A stretch of 13,625 nucleotides of DNA. It comes from an uncultured Bacillota bacterium. Its GTDB lineage: Bacteria; Bacillota; Dehalobacteriia; UBA4068; UBA4997. Each line of letters starts with the position of its first letter. Position 1 is the stretch's first letter. The notes beneath the pieces were generated by a model. It did not search any database. It was given only the letters and a program-made list of their open reading frames with translations, and was not told where the DNA came from. The position numbers and the translations under genes are program-made. The DNA lies in the NCBI GenBank assembly GCA_948907985.1, contig CAQWMM010000048.1, forward strand, positions 1 through 13,625. The letters are read 5' to 3'. Of this stretch, positions 1 through 8,699 are shown one piece after another.

Positions 1-1
1 G

Positions 2-595
2 GTGATGTTTTTCACCTCTGTGGGCTTCCAGGCCAACCTGAAGGTGCTGAAAAGCGGCGGCGTCAGTTTGCTGATTTTTCTGCTCTGCGTTATCGTATTG
101 ATTGTAGCGCAAAACGGCCTGGCGCTGGGCATGGCCAGTCTGCTGGGCATTGATCCATATATCGGTCTGTGCACCGGCTCCATACCTATGGTGGGCGGCC
201 ACGGCACAGCCGGCGCTTTCGGCCCGGTGCTGGAGGACCTCGGTTTGGCCGGGGCCACCACCCTATGCACCGCCGCCGCCACTTTTGGTCTGGTTGCCGG
301 TTCCCTGATGGGCGGCCCTCTGGGGCGGCGTTTGATTCTTAAAAACGACCTGCTGAAAACCGCCGTACAGGCCGACGTCAGCGAACTGGCCGCCGATGAG
401 CAAAAACATCATCGCTCCTCCCGCAACTACGCCCCGGCAGCCTACCAAATTGCCATAGCCATGGGCCTGGGCACAATTATTTCCTGGCTGCTTTCCAAAA
501 CTGGGATGACATTCCCAATTTATATTGGCGCAATGATCATAGCCGCCTTTATGCGCAACCTTAGCGAATACAGCTGCCGTTTTAAATTGCCATGA
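2..595 (+). pseudogene. gltS: Na+/glutamate symporter GltS, 5' portion of a broken gene (also cut by window edge)
   Basis: This is the central part of a GltS-family sodium-dependent glutamate symporter, an inner-membrane carrier. The true start lies outside the window; by comparison with E. coli GltS (about 400 residues) roughly 70 N-terminal residues are missing. Family landmarks are visible: a segment like the family's FATIGLNANI stretch (here MFFTSVGFQANL), a hydrophobic helix at residues 20-47 of the visible part, the glycine-rich GSIPMVGGHGTAGAFG loop (about 59-74), then ATFGLVAGSLMGGPLGRR, a charged cytoplasmic linker, and a helix ending in FPIYIGAMIIAAFMRN. The frame then runs only about 11 more residues to a TGA at 593-595. 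In intact homologues about 20 further residues, including a conserved helix of the ISLSLFLAMAL type, should precede LKLW; they are absent here, and neither other forward frame supplies them. I read this as a disrupted gene. An assembly error is the alternative. Confidence 0.8.
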
Positions 596-915
596 TTACC
601 CTTAAACTTTGGCAGCTGGCCGAGCTGGCCCTGCCGCTGCTGGCTTTGCTTTTAGTGCAGACGCTTTTTATGGCCCTCTTTGCCTACTTTGTTATTTACA
701 ATGTTATGGGCCGGGATTATGACGCTGCCGTGCTGGCAGCCGGTTCCTGCGGTTTCGGCATGGGCGCGACCCCCAACGCCATGGCCAATATGCAAGCGGT
801 AACGGACAAATTCGCCCCCTCGGTCAAGGCCTATATTTTGGTGCCGATTATCGGCAGTATGTTTGCCGATTTCATTAACAGTATCACTATCGTTTTCTTT
901 ATTAATTTATTATAA
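592..915 (+). pseudogene. gltS: Na+/glutamate symporter GltS, C-terminal portion in a shifted frame
   Basis: This 107-residue frame is the C-terminal end of the same GltS protein. LKLWQLAELALPLLALLLVQ, the YDAAVLAAGSCGFGMGATP block and the IANMQA-like segment (here AMANMQAVTDKF) line up with the last quarter of E. coli GltS. Its ATG overlaps the preceding stop as ATGA, which mimics translational coupling, but no Shine-Dalgarno sequence precedes it. The protein would begin in the middle of a domain, just after the missing helix. Two separately made halves lacking a conserved transmembrane segment are unlikely to form a working carrier, so I call it the second half of a pseudogene. Confidence is high for family and lower for loss of function. 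Confidence 0.8.
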
Positions 916-948
916 AGCTTACAGATCTATTGGGAGGTTACATATTTA

Positions 949-1131
949 ATGGAAAAACCAGAATCAAAGCGGCATTTAACTTTTCGGGCAGACAATCTGG
1001 CTCTGCCAGAAATTCTTACAGACAGCGAAAATCCTGATATGGAAGACTGCGACCTGGACGACGAAGAACTGGACGAAATCCAGTATGAAACCCTGGCAAT
1101 CCCGGAATACCACCTGAAAAAAGCCAAATAA
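949..1131 (+). CDS. Small acidic hypothetical protein (60 residues)
   Basis: I do not recognise this protein family. The start is supported by a GGGAGG ribosome binding site at 932-937, about 11 nt before the ATG, and the stop is followed within 20 nt by a strong terminator, so it looks like a real final gene of the + strand unit. The N-terminal third is basic and polar (KPESKRHLTF). Residues about 24-48 are strongly acidic (DMEDCDLDDEELDEIQYE), and the tail is short and lysine-rich (HLKKAK). There is no signal peptide, membrane segment or recognisable motif beyond one cysteine in the acidic patch. Such a charge pattern suits a small partner or inhibitor of a basic surface, but that is only a guess. 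It lies 33 nt behind gltS and was probably transcribed with it. Confidence 0.72.
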   Translation: MEKPESKRHLTFRADNLALPEILTDSENPDMEDCDLDDEELDEIQYETLAIPEYHLKKAK

Positions 1132-1148
1132 TACTGTTGCTTAGCCAT

Positions 1149-1191
1149 AAAACAAAAGAATGAGCCCCTACAAGGCTCATTCTTTTGTTTT
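1149..1191. terminator. Bidirectional intrinsic terminator between convergent units
   Basis: A perfect 18-bp inverted repeat pairs 1149-1166 with 1174-1191 around a 7-nt loop (CCTACAA). The GC-rich top (GAGCC/GGCTC) and A/T-rich foot give a T-run in both directions, so it can stop the + strand gltS/small-protein unit and the - strand dnaK-operon unit. The leftward mtaD stop codon (1191-1193) touches the foot of the stem, an unusually tight packing. Confidence 0.93.
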
Positions 1192-2486
1192 TACAACTGA
1201 CGTAAAATATTCTGGCGCTGCTGCTCCACCTCCCGCACCACGCGTTGATAATCAATGGTAGCAAATTCACCGGCGTGATAAAGGATTTGGCCATCCACCA
1301 TCGTCAGTTCCACATCGCTGCCCTGCGCCGCATAAACCAGATTACACAGCAGATCATAGCAGGGCTGCATATGCGGCTGATCAATATTCAGCATTTGCAG
1401 ATCCGCCCTTTTGCCCACCTCAATAGAACCGGTGTTGTCGCGCCCCTGCGATTTTGCCCCGTTTATGGTGGCCGCCGCCAAAACCTCGGCCGGGGTAATC
1501 ACCGTCGGGTCCTGACTACCCCATTTATGCAGAACAGCCATCAGTTTCATTTCTTCATAAAGGTTTAGGTTATTATTGCTGGCAACGCCATCCGTACCCA
1601 AAGTTACGTTAACGCCAGCTTTCAGCATAGCCGGCACCGGTGCAATACCGCTGGCCAGTTTTAGATTACTGACCGGATTATGTGCCACCGAAACTCCCTT
1701 ATCCGCCAAAATCTGAATATCCTCCGGCTCCACCCAAACCGCATGGGCAACCGTCGTCGGCTGATCAAAAACGCCCAGCCTGGCAAAATAGGCCGCCGGC
1801 GTTTGGCCGTTATGCCGCTGTTTGCACTCCTCATGCTCCAGCCGGGTTTCTGAAAGGTGCAGATTCATATGCAGATTATGCGTTTTGGCTATATCCGCCA
1901 TCAACAAGCAGCGTTCTTCCGACGTGGTATATTCCGCGTGAATGTAGCTGTCAACCAGAATACGCCCCCCGTCATGGCCATGCCAGCGCTTAAGCGCCGC
2001 CGCCGCGCCGGCAAAAGGCTTTTCGCTCTGCTCATCACCGCCCACCGGCGCCATCAGATCAGCGTTGATTTTGCAGCCGGCGTCATCCGCCGCCTGACAA
2101 ATGGCGTTAACATCCATATACATATCGGTGGAAGAGGTTATGCCAAAACGCAGAGATTCCGCCAGCGCCAACTGAGTTGCCCAATAAATAGCCTCGCTGC
2201 TTAGCTTGGCCTCAAAGGGAAAAATCCGCTTAAAAAGCCAATCCTGCAAACTCATATTTTCCCCATAACCCCTAAGCAACGTCATCGCCAAATGGGTGTG
2301 GGCGTTCACCAAACCGGGCAGCAGCAGCTTGCCGCCGCCCTCAATCTGACGCGCATACTGCGCCGCGTCGGCTGGCTCCACCGCGCCGGTATAAACAATA
2401 TCCTTGCCGCGAACCCCGACAAAACCGCGCTCAACCGTAAAGTCCGGCGTTAAATATTGAATATTTCTAAACAAAACAGCTCCCAT
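1191..2486 (-). CDS. mtaD: 5'-methylthioadenosine/S-adenosylhomocysteine deaminase
   Basis: This 431-residue cytosolic metal-dependent amidohydrolase deaminates 5'-methylthioadenosine and S-adenosylhomocysteine to the inosyl compounds, which helps clear by-products of SAM use. Signature positions are clear: NAHTHLAMTLLRG with metal ligands H63 and H65; NLHLSET with H210 and the catalytic glutamate E213; VAHAVW with H248; GTDG with D299. These match the H-x-H, H, H, D layout of the characterised Thermotoga enzyme TM0936. I chose the ATG at 2486 because an AAAGGGGGG ribosome binding site (2494-2502) sits 7 nt upstream and MGAVLFRNIQYLTP is a normal N-terminus; 43 extra in-frame codons upstream lie inside prmA. 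The start overlaps the end of prmA by 20 bp, so translation is probably coupled. It is the last gene of the HrcA-controlled unit. Related amidohydrolases can act on other purines, so exact substrate preference is inferred. Confidence 0.93.
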   Translation of the reverse strand: MGAVLFRNIQYLTPDFTVERGFVGVRGKDIVYTGAVEPADAAQYARQIEGGGKLLLPGLVNAHTHLAMTLLRGYGENMSLQDWLFKRIFPFEAKLSSEAIYWATQLALAESLRFGITSSTDMYMDVNAICQAADDAGCKINADLMAPVGGDEQSEKPFAGAAAALKRWHGHDGGRILVDSYIHAEYTTSEERCLLMADIAKTHNLHMNLHLSETRLEHEECKQRHNGQTPAAYFARLGVFDQPTTVAHAVWVEPEDIQILADKGVSVAHNPVSNLKLASGIAPVPAMLKAGVNVTLGTDGVASNNNLNLYEEMKLMAVLHKWGSQDPTVITPAEVLAAATINGAKSQGRDNTGSIEVGKRADLQMLNIDQPHMQPCYDLLCNLVYAAQGSDVELTMVDGQILYHAGEFATIDYQRVVREVEQQRQNILRQL

Positions 2487-3495
2487 TTGTTTGCCCCCCT
2501 TTTGCAGCCGTCTGGAAGAACAGCATTGCGCACCAGCCCGCCGCCTGACGCTCGGCCTGCAAGGCAAAACCCTGCGCCTGCATGGCTGCCAAAACCTCAT
2601 CCCGACGGTTATCAATAATACCGGAACAGATAACCCGGCCCTGTTCGTTCAGCAAACCGGGCAGCAACGGACTCATAGCTATAATCACATCGGCCACAAT
2701 ATTTACTGTAATTATATCATATCCGGACGGCTCTGCACAAGCCCTAAGCGCTTTTAAAATATCTGGCTGCCGCAAAATATCGCCCCAAAAGGTTTGATAA
2801 CGATCGGGCCCAATACCGTTTAAAACCGCATTGGCCGCCGCCGCGCGCGCCGAATGTTCTTCAATATCTACGGCCGCAGCGCTTTGGCAGCCCAACAGCA
2901 AACCGCCGATAGATAAAATCCCGGTGCCGCAGCCCAAATCAAGCAGCCTGCCGGGGTTTGGCTGCTGACGCAGCAAAACCTCCTCCAGCAGTTCCAGGCA
3001 AAGCTGGGTGGTTTGGTGTTGACCAGTGCCAAAACTGCCGCCCGGCTCAATCCGCAGCAGCAATTCATCCTGCGCCGGTTCATAATCCTCCCAGCTGGGG
3101 CAGACGACCAAACGGCTGCCAATCTTAAAAGGCTTGTAATACTGTTTCCAGTTATCCTCCCATTCCTCCGAATCACGCCGTTTAAGCCAAACCTGCATTT
3201 TATCGTTTTGCGCCGCCAACCGCCGCAAAGCGGCTATAATCTGCGCACCCTGCTCATCATCAGCCAGATAGACGGTAAAAATTGTTGTATCAGCGTCCGC
3301 CTGCGCGGCCTTGCGGCGCAGTTCATCAGCCGCATAATCAAAGGGCGAATCAGCCGACTGCAAATAGCGGCGCAAATCCTGGGCGGATTCCACCTGCCAG
3401 CCAGCCACACCCAAACGCAAAAGTTCGGCGGTAAGCATTTCTGCCCCCACCGAACCTGCGTCAGAAAGAGTAATTTTAACTTCCTGCCAAATCAT
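2467..3495 (-). CDS. prmA: Ribosomal protein L11 methyltransferase PrmA
   Basis: PrmA is a SAM-dependent class I methyltransferase that trimethylates lysines and the N-terminus of ribosomal protein L11. The N-terminal L11-recognition domain (about 1-100, starting MIWQEVKITL) is followed by the linker EEWEDNWKQYYKPFKIG and the catalytic domain. Diagnostic motifs are PGGSFGTGQHQTT (151-163), the SAM-binding LDLGCGTGILS (185-195) and NIVADV (265-270) at the usual catalytic-loop position. At 342 residues it is some 25-30 longer than usual (about 311). The extra is at the C-terminus after AAGWCAMLF, and the final codons run through the mtaD ribosome binding site and start. The Shine-Dalgarno is weak (AAGG about 12 nt upstream), suggesting reliance on coupling to dnaJ, 27 nt upstream. 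prmA after dnaJ is the standard Bacillota arrangement. Confidence 0.96.
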   Translation of the reverse strand: MIWQEVKITLSDAGSVGAEMLTAELLRLGVAGWQVESAQDLRRYLQSADSPFDYAADELRRKAAQADADTTIFTVYLADDEQGAQIIAALRRLAAQNDKMQVWLKRRDSEEWEDNWKQYYKPFKIGSRLVVCPSWEDYEPAQDELLLRIEPGGSFGTGQHQTTQLCLELLEEVLLRQQPNPGRLLDLGCGTGILSIGGLLLGCQSAAAVDIEEHSARAAAANAVLNGIGPDRYQTFWGDILRQPDILKALRACAEPSGYDIITVNIVADVIIAMSPLLPGLLNEQGRVICSGIIDNRRDEVLAAMQAQGFALQAERQAAGWCAMLFFQTAAKGGQTNGSCFV

Positions 3496-3522
3496 CAGTA
3501 ACCAACCTTATCCCAGCTTTTT

Positions 3523-4704
3523 CTATTTATTATCGGAAATGCTGTCTTTTATTTTGTTGAAAAACCCCTTGGGTTTATTTTCCTTGCCCCGGCTTTTGCT
3601 GCCAGGATCATTTTTTTTACCGCTGCCGGCCTTTGCGAACTGCCGCAGCAAATCCTTTTGTTCCGCCGTCAGATTGCTGGGCGTTGTTACGCTGACTTTA
3701 ACGTTCTGATCGCCCTTGCCATAACCGCGCAGCTTGGGAAAGCCCCTGCCCCTAAGCCGGAAAGAGGTTCCGCTTTGCGTGCCCTCCGGAATGGTCAGCT
3801 TAACCCTGCCGTCCAGGGTTTCCACTTCCACCTCGTCGCCCAGGGCCGCCTGCACCATACTGATCGGCAAATCGCAAAGAATATCGTCGCCGTTGCGGCG
3901 GAAGTATTTATGCGGCTCCACCGTTACAAAGATGTACAGATCCCCGGACGGGCCGCCGTTATAACCGCCCTCGCCCTCGCCGGACATCCGCAGGCGCGAA
4001 TCGTTATCCACGCCAGCCGGAATATTAATTTTAATTTTACGCTGTTTGCGCACCCGCCCATTGCCGTTGCAGGTTGGGCAGGGGGTTTCTACCACGCTGC
4101 CGCGGCCGCCACAGCGCGGGCAGGGTTTAACCGTCTGGAACTGCCCAAACGGCGTGGTTTGGGTACTGCTGACCTGACCGCTGCCGCCGCAATAGGAACA
4201 GGTGGTGCGCCCGGTGCCGGCCTTAGCGCCGCTGCCGCCGCAATCCGGGCAGTTTTCCGAGCGCGTCAGCGGAACCTCGCGAGTTGTGCCTTTGGCCGCT
4301 TCCTCAAAGCTAACCTTAACGTCAAGCCGCACATCATCGCCCTGCCGGGCCATATTCTGGCGGCGCGCACTGCTGCGCCCGCCGCCGGCGCCGTTAAAGA
4401 ACATATCAAAAATATCGCCGAAATCCGCGCCGCCAAAGCCGCCGAAACCACCGCCTGCGCCGCCGCCGGCATAAGCGCCATTCACGCCGTCCGCGCCAAA
4501 CTGGTCATAGCGCGCCCGCTTTTCCGGATCGGAAAGCACATCATAGGCCTCGTTGACCTCTTTCATCTTGGCCTCGGCAGTTTTGCTGTCCGGATTCAAG
4601 TCTGGGTGATATTTTTTAACCTGCTGCTTGTAGGCCTTCTTTATCTCCTCCTCAGACGCATTTTTGGCTACGCCCAAGGCTGCATAATAATCTTTATTTG
4701 CCAT
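3523..4704 (-). CDS. dnaJ: Chaperone protein DnaJ (Hsp40)
   Basis: This 393-residue type I Hsp40 delivers unfolded clients to DnaK and stimulates its ATPase. It has the full architecture: J domain (about 4-70) with the essential HPD at 33-35, a Gly/Phe-rich linker (about 76-112) containing the DIFDMFF segment, a zinc-binding region (152-216) with four CxxCxGxG-type repeats (cysteines 152/155, 169/172, 195/198, 209/212; the last has CNGNG), then the C-terminal substrate-binding and dimerisation domains. The start is the ATG of MANKDYY at 4704. A TTG-initiated extension to 4743 would start in the loop of the upstream hairpin and is not credible. The ribosome binding site is weak (GGGA, about 9 nt before the ATG), which may keep DnaJ output below DnaK. 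It is separated from dnaK by 77 nt containing a hairpin. Confidence 0.98.
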   Translation of the reverse strand: MANKDYYAALGVAKNASEEEIKKAYKQQVKKYHPDLNPDSKTAEAKMKEVNEAYDVLSDPEKRARYDQFGADGVNGAYAGGGAGGGFGGFGGADFGDIFDMFFNGAGGGRSSARRQNMARQGDDVRLDVKVSFEEAAKGTTREVPLTRSENCPDCGGSGAKAGTGRTTCSYCGGSGQVSSTQTTPFGQFQTVKPCPRCGGRGSVVETPCPTCNGNGRVRKQRKIKINIPAGVDNDSRLRMSGEGEGGYNGGPSGDLYIFVTVEPHKYFRRNGDDILCDLPISMVQAALGDEVEVETLDGRVKLTIPEGTQSGTSFRLRGRGFPKLRGYGKGDQNVKVSVTTPSNLTAEQKDLLRQFAKAGSGKKNDPGSKSRGKENKPKGFFNKIKDSISDNK

Positions 4705-4725
4705 ATCACTCAATCCCACATTAGT

Positions 4726-4760
4726 TTCAGACTGCCAGTGCAATTTGCCGGCAGTCTGAA
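4726..4760 (-). other. Hairpin between dnaK and dnaJ (possible mRNA processing or stabilising stem)
   Basis: An exact 11-bp inverted repeat (TTCAGACTGCC at 4726-4736 and GGCAGTCTGAA at 4750-4760) encloses a 13-nt loop in the dnaK-dnaJ gap. No T-run follows on the - strand, so it does not look like an intrinsic terminator. A stem here could protect the 3' end of a processed dnaK message or lower dnaJ output; that role is inferred from position only. Confidence 0.7.
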
Positions 4761-4781
4761 CCCCAATACTCTTATTTATAA

Positions 4782-6635
<1,854 letters not shown>

Positions 6636-6665
6636 GATAAGATTCCTCCTGATATTTTAATTTTC

Positions 6666-6788
6666 CAGTCTATCGATAGCGGCTCATCTTTGTACTCTTC
6701 AATTCGCTCAAATCGTCAACGTACTTTAAGTACGCCTCCTCATCTCGCTCTTGAAATCGTCCAAATCTGAACCACTCTCAACAGACTG
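6666..6788 (-). ncRNA. Candidate structured RNA element / interspersed repeat in the grpE-dnaK gap
   Basis: On the - strand the first 21 nt (6788-6768) pair with the last 21 nt (6686-6666): 16 Watson-Crick pairs, four G-U wobbles and one G-A mismatch. The wobbles would be A-C mismatches in + strand RNA, so the fold favours the operon-sense transcript. Inside are a weaker second stem (UUUCAA with UUGAAG, and UUUG..AC with GU.CAAA) and an apical 15-nt palindrome, CGTACTT-A-AAGTACG (6720-6734). The palindrome is flanked by two direct copies of GACGATTT(CAA)GAGCGA that form a purine-rich internal loop. The element starts 23 nt after grpE and ends about 15 nt before the dnaK ribosome binding site, which stays unpaired. 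It could be a processing/stability element or a MITE-like repeat with imperfect terminal inverted repeats. I know no Rfam family it clearly matches. Confidence 0.6.
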
Positions 6789-6811
6789 TCTTTGTCTTTA
6801 AGCAATATTAT

Positions 6812-7516
6812 TTATTTTGAACCAACCTGCACCATCGCCGCACGCAAAAGCTTATCGCCAATGCGGTAGCCGCTCTGAATTTCCGCAATCACCGTGCCCG
6901 CCTGCGCCTCGTCCTCCACCGGAACCTGCCCGATAGCCTCGTGCCAGTTGGGATCAAACGGCTCGCCAACCGCCGGGATTTTCTCCACGCCTTTGGCAGC
7001 CATCAGTTCGGCCAGCTGACGGGCAATCATTTCCACCCCGGCGGAATGCCCAGCGTCGGCCTCGTTAGCTTTCAGCGCCTGCAAAGCCCGGCCAAAGTTA
7101 TCCATTATCGGCAAAAGTTCGCTGCAAAAGGCGGCGGTGTTGTTACGCTGCCAATCTTCTTTTTCGGTGCGCGTGCGGCGGCGAAAATTATCAAAATCGG
7201 CCTGCAAACGCGCCAGCTGACCATTTAATTCCTGTTTTTCGGCAGCCAAAGCCCGGTTAGTCTTTTCCAGTTCCGCATAAGCAGCGGCCAGACGGGCCAG
7301 ACTCTCCTCCGGGGTCAGCTCTTCGGCGGCGCTATCTTCTTCTGCATCTGTCTGATCATTTTCCTTTGCGCAATCAGCGCTGTCGCCGGCAGCCGGTTCC
7401 GCATTTTCAGCCGCCGTCTGATCGTTCTGTTTCAAGTCTTCGGCCGAATTTACATTTACTTTCTCATCTGTTTTGGTATCAGCCTGATTTTCAGCCGATC
7501 CTTTATTTTTTTTCAT
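6812..7516 (-). CDS. grpE: Nucleotide exchange factor GrpE
   Basis: GrpE is the dimeric ADP-release factor of DnaK. The protein is 234 residues. The first 65 or so form a disordered, very acidic tail (many D, E, Q, A), longer than in many homologues. A long coiled-coil helix (about 68-125, with ARLQADFDNFRRRTRTEKED) follows, then the four-helix region (LLPIMDNFGRALQA) and the C-terminal beta-wing ending NWHEAIGQVP...VIAEIQSGYRIGDKLLRAAMVQV. The family end signature is usually LRPAMV; here the proline is alanine. The start at 7516 has a GAGGTGAG ribosome binding site about 5 nt upstream, and the gene follows hrcA after 26 nt, so both are cotranscribed from the CIRCE promoter. Confidence 0.98.
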   Translation of the reverse strand: MKKNKGSAENQADTKTDEKVNVNSAEDLKQNDQTAAENAEPAAGDSADCAKENDQTDAEEDSAAEELTPEESLARLAAAYAELEKTNRALAAEKQELNGQLARLQADFDNFRRRTRTEKEDWQRNNTAAFCSELLPIMDNFGRALQALKANEADAGHSAGVEMIARQLAELMAAKGVEKIPAVGEPFDPNWHEAIGQVPVEDEAQAGTVIAEIQSGYRIGDKLLRAAMVQVGSK

Positions 7517-7542
7517 ATCGTCTCACCTCGATAAAATCTGTA

Positions 7543-8601
7543 TTATTCTTCGGTTACGCTATGGCCGCCGCTCTTTTCACTGACAAAACCGCTCACTTTT
7601 TCCACCAGAGCGATAACCTTGGGATACGGCATTCTGGTTGGCCCCAACACGCCAATACTGCCGACTTTCTCACCGTTAACATAAAAAGGGGTTGTAACCA
7701 TACTGCACGCCGACATTCCCTTGGAACTTAACTCATCGCCAATATAAACAACCGTTCCCTGCCGTTGCTGCGAGGCCATCAAAAGCAGCTCCTTAACCAC
7801 ATCGTCAGTTTCCAAAACGGTAAAAAGTTCCCGAACCGTATCGACGTCCTTGAATTCCGGCTGTTTCAACAAATTAAGCGTTCCCTGAATCAGCAGCTTG
7901 TTGTCGGCGTTCTCGTCGCTATAATCCAAAAGCAACTGTTTCATCAACGATAAAGCCTGCTGCAAACGGTTTTGGCTTTGCAGCAGTTGATGGGCAATCT
8001 CCGCCGTTAAGGAATCCAGAACCTGTGCAAAAGACAAACCAATTAATCGCTCTTGCAGCAAATTTTCGGCCTCGGCCAGATTGGCGTCAGATATACTGTT
8101 CGGCAGCCGGACAATTTTGTTATGAATTTTGCCGTCGTCAGTTATCATAATCGCCAGCAGTTGGTTATCGTTCAGCCGTACTAACTTCAGGCGCTCCAAA
8201 ACGCTGGCCTCCAATTTTGGCTTAACCAACATAGCCGTATAATTCGTCATACTGGAAAGCAGCTTGCAGCTTTGCTGAAACAGCTGTTCCAGTTCTGCCG
8301 CGCAATTTTGGAAGAAATCAAACACCTGCTGCTGCTCCTCGTCAGAAAGCAGTTTTTCTTCCGGCTCCATCAGATTGTCAACATAATAACGGTAGCCCTT
8401 ATCAGAGGGCACGCGGCCTGCCGAGGCATGGGGCTGCATAATAAAGCCCATTTCCTCCAAATCGGACATTTCATTACGAATCGTCGCCGGAGAAACACCT
8501 AAACCATATTTTTTGGCGATTGTTCGGGAGCCGACAGGCTCGCCCACATCAACATAATCACGAATCAAAGCGTGCAGAATTTGCTTTTTTCGCTCATCCA
8601 T
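7543..8601 (-). CDS. hrcA: Heat-inducible transcription repressor HrcA
   Basis: HrcA represses class I heat-shock operons by binding CIRCE and is kept active by GroEL. The protein is 352 residues, a normal length. The N-terminal winged helix (about 1-75) carries VGSRTIAKKYGLGVSPATIRNEMSDLEEMGFI and the strongly conserved HASAGRVPSDKGYRYYVDNLM. The rest is the GAF-like dimerisation domain, ending with IGVLGPTRMPYPKVIALVEKVS. The ATG at 8601 has an AAAGGAGG ribosome binding site 7 nt upstream. It is the first gene of its unit, 28 nt downstream of CIRCE, so it is autoregulated. groES-groEL, the usual second target, is not in this window. Confidence 0.98.
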   Translation of the reverse strand: MDERKKQILHALIRDYVDVGEPVGSRTIAKKYGLGVSPATIRNEMSDLEEMGFIMQPHASAGRVPSDKGYRYYVDNLMEPEEKLLSDEEQQQVFDFFQNCAAELEQLFQQSCKLLSSMTNYTAMLVKPKLEASVLERLKLVRLNDNQLLAIMITDDGKIHNKIVRLPNSISDANLAEAENLLQERLIGLSFAQVLDSLTAEIAHQLLQSQNRLQQALSLMKQLLLDYSDENADNKLLIQGTLNLLKQPEFKDVDTVRELFTVLETDDVVKELLLMASQQRQGTVVYIGDELSSKGMSACSMVTTPFYVNGEKVGSIGVLGPTRMPYPKVIALVEKVSGFVSEKSGGHSVTEE

Positions 8602-8628
8602 CAGGCATCCTCCTTTGCGTTGTTTTTG

Positions 8629-8655
8629 TTAGCACTCTAACTCATCGAGTGCTAA
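8629..8655 (-). promoter_or_regulatory. CIRCE operator (HrcA binding site)
   Basis: TTAGCACTC, nine spacer bases, then GAGTGCTAA: a perfect match to the CIRCE consensus with 9-bp arms and 9-nt spacer. It overlaps the predicted transcription start, just downstream of the -10 box, so HrcA bound here would block initiation of hrcA-grpE-dnaK-dnaJ-prmA-mtaD. In the mRNA it would also form a 5' untranslated hairpin. Confidence 0.98.
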
Positions 8656-8659
8656 TAAT

Positions 8660-8688
8660 AGAATAGCACCAGACTTTGAATTTGTCAA
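8660..8688 (-). promoter_or_regulatory. Sigma-A type promoter of the hrcA operon
   Basis: On the - strand a consensus -35 TTGACA (8688-8683) is followed after exactly 17 nt by TATTCT (8665-8660), one base from TATAAT. The predicted start, about 7 nt further on, falls at the edge of CIRCE. This is a strong vegetative promoter under repressor control, as expected for a class I heat-shock operon. Confidence 0.92.
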
Positions 8689-8699
8689 TATCCAAAGTT

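Noticed and set aside
927..1148. 73-residue serine-rich reading frame antisense to the small acidic gene
   Set aside because: The serine run is the complement of the GAC/GAA codons of the acidic patch; it runs into the terminator region and has no convincing ribosome binding site.
2487..2615. N-terminal extension of MtaD by 43 residues
   Set aside because: It lies wholly within prmA in another frame, is Arg/Cys-rich, and the ATG at 2486 has a clear ribosome binding site.
6690..6735. Separate dnaK promoter (TTGACG followed by TACAAA on the - strand)
   Set aside because: The spacing is 19 nt and both hexamers match poorly; the bases also belong to the paired element.
6640..6790. RNA thermometer (ROSE or fourU type) controlling dnaK
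   Set aside because: The dnaK ribosome binding site (6644-6650) lies outside the structured element and I find no pyrimidine stretch in the leader able to pair with it.
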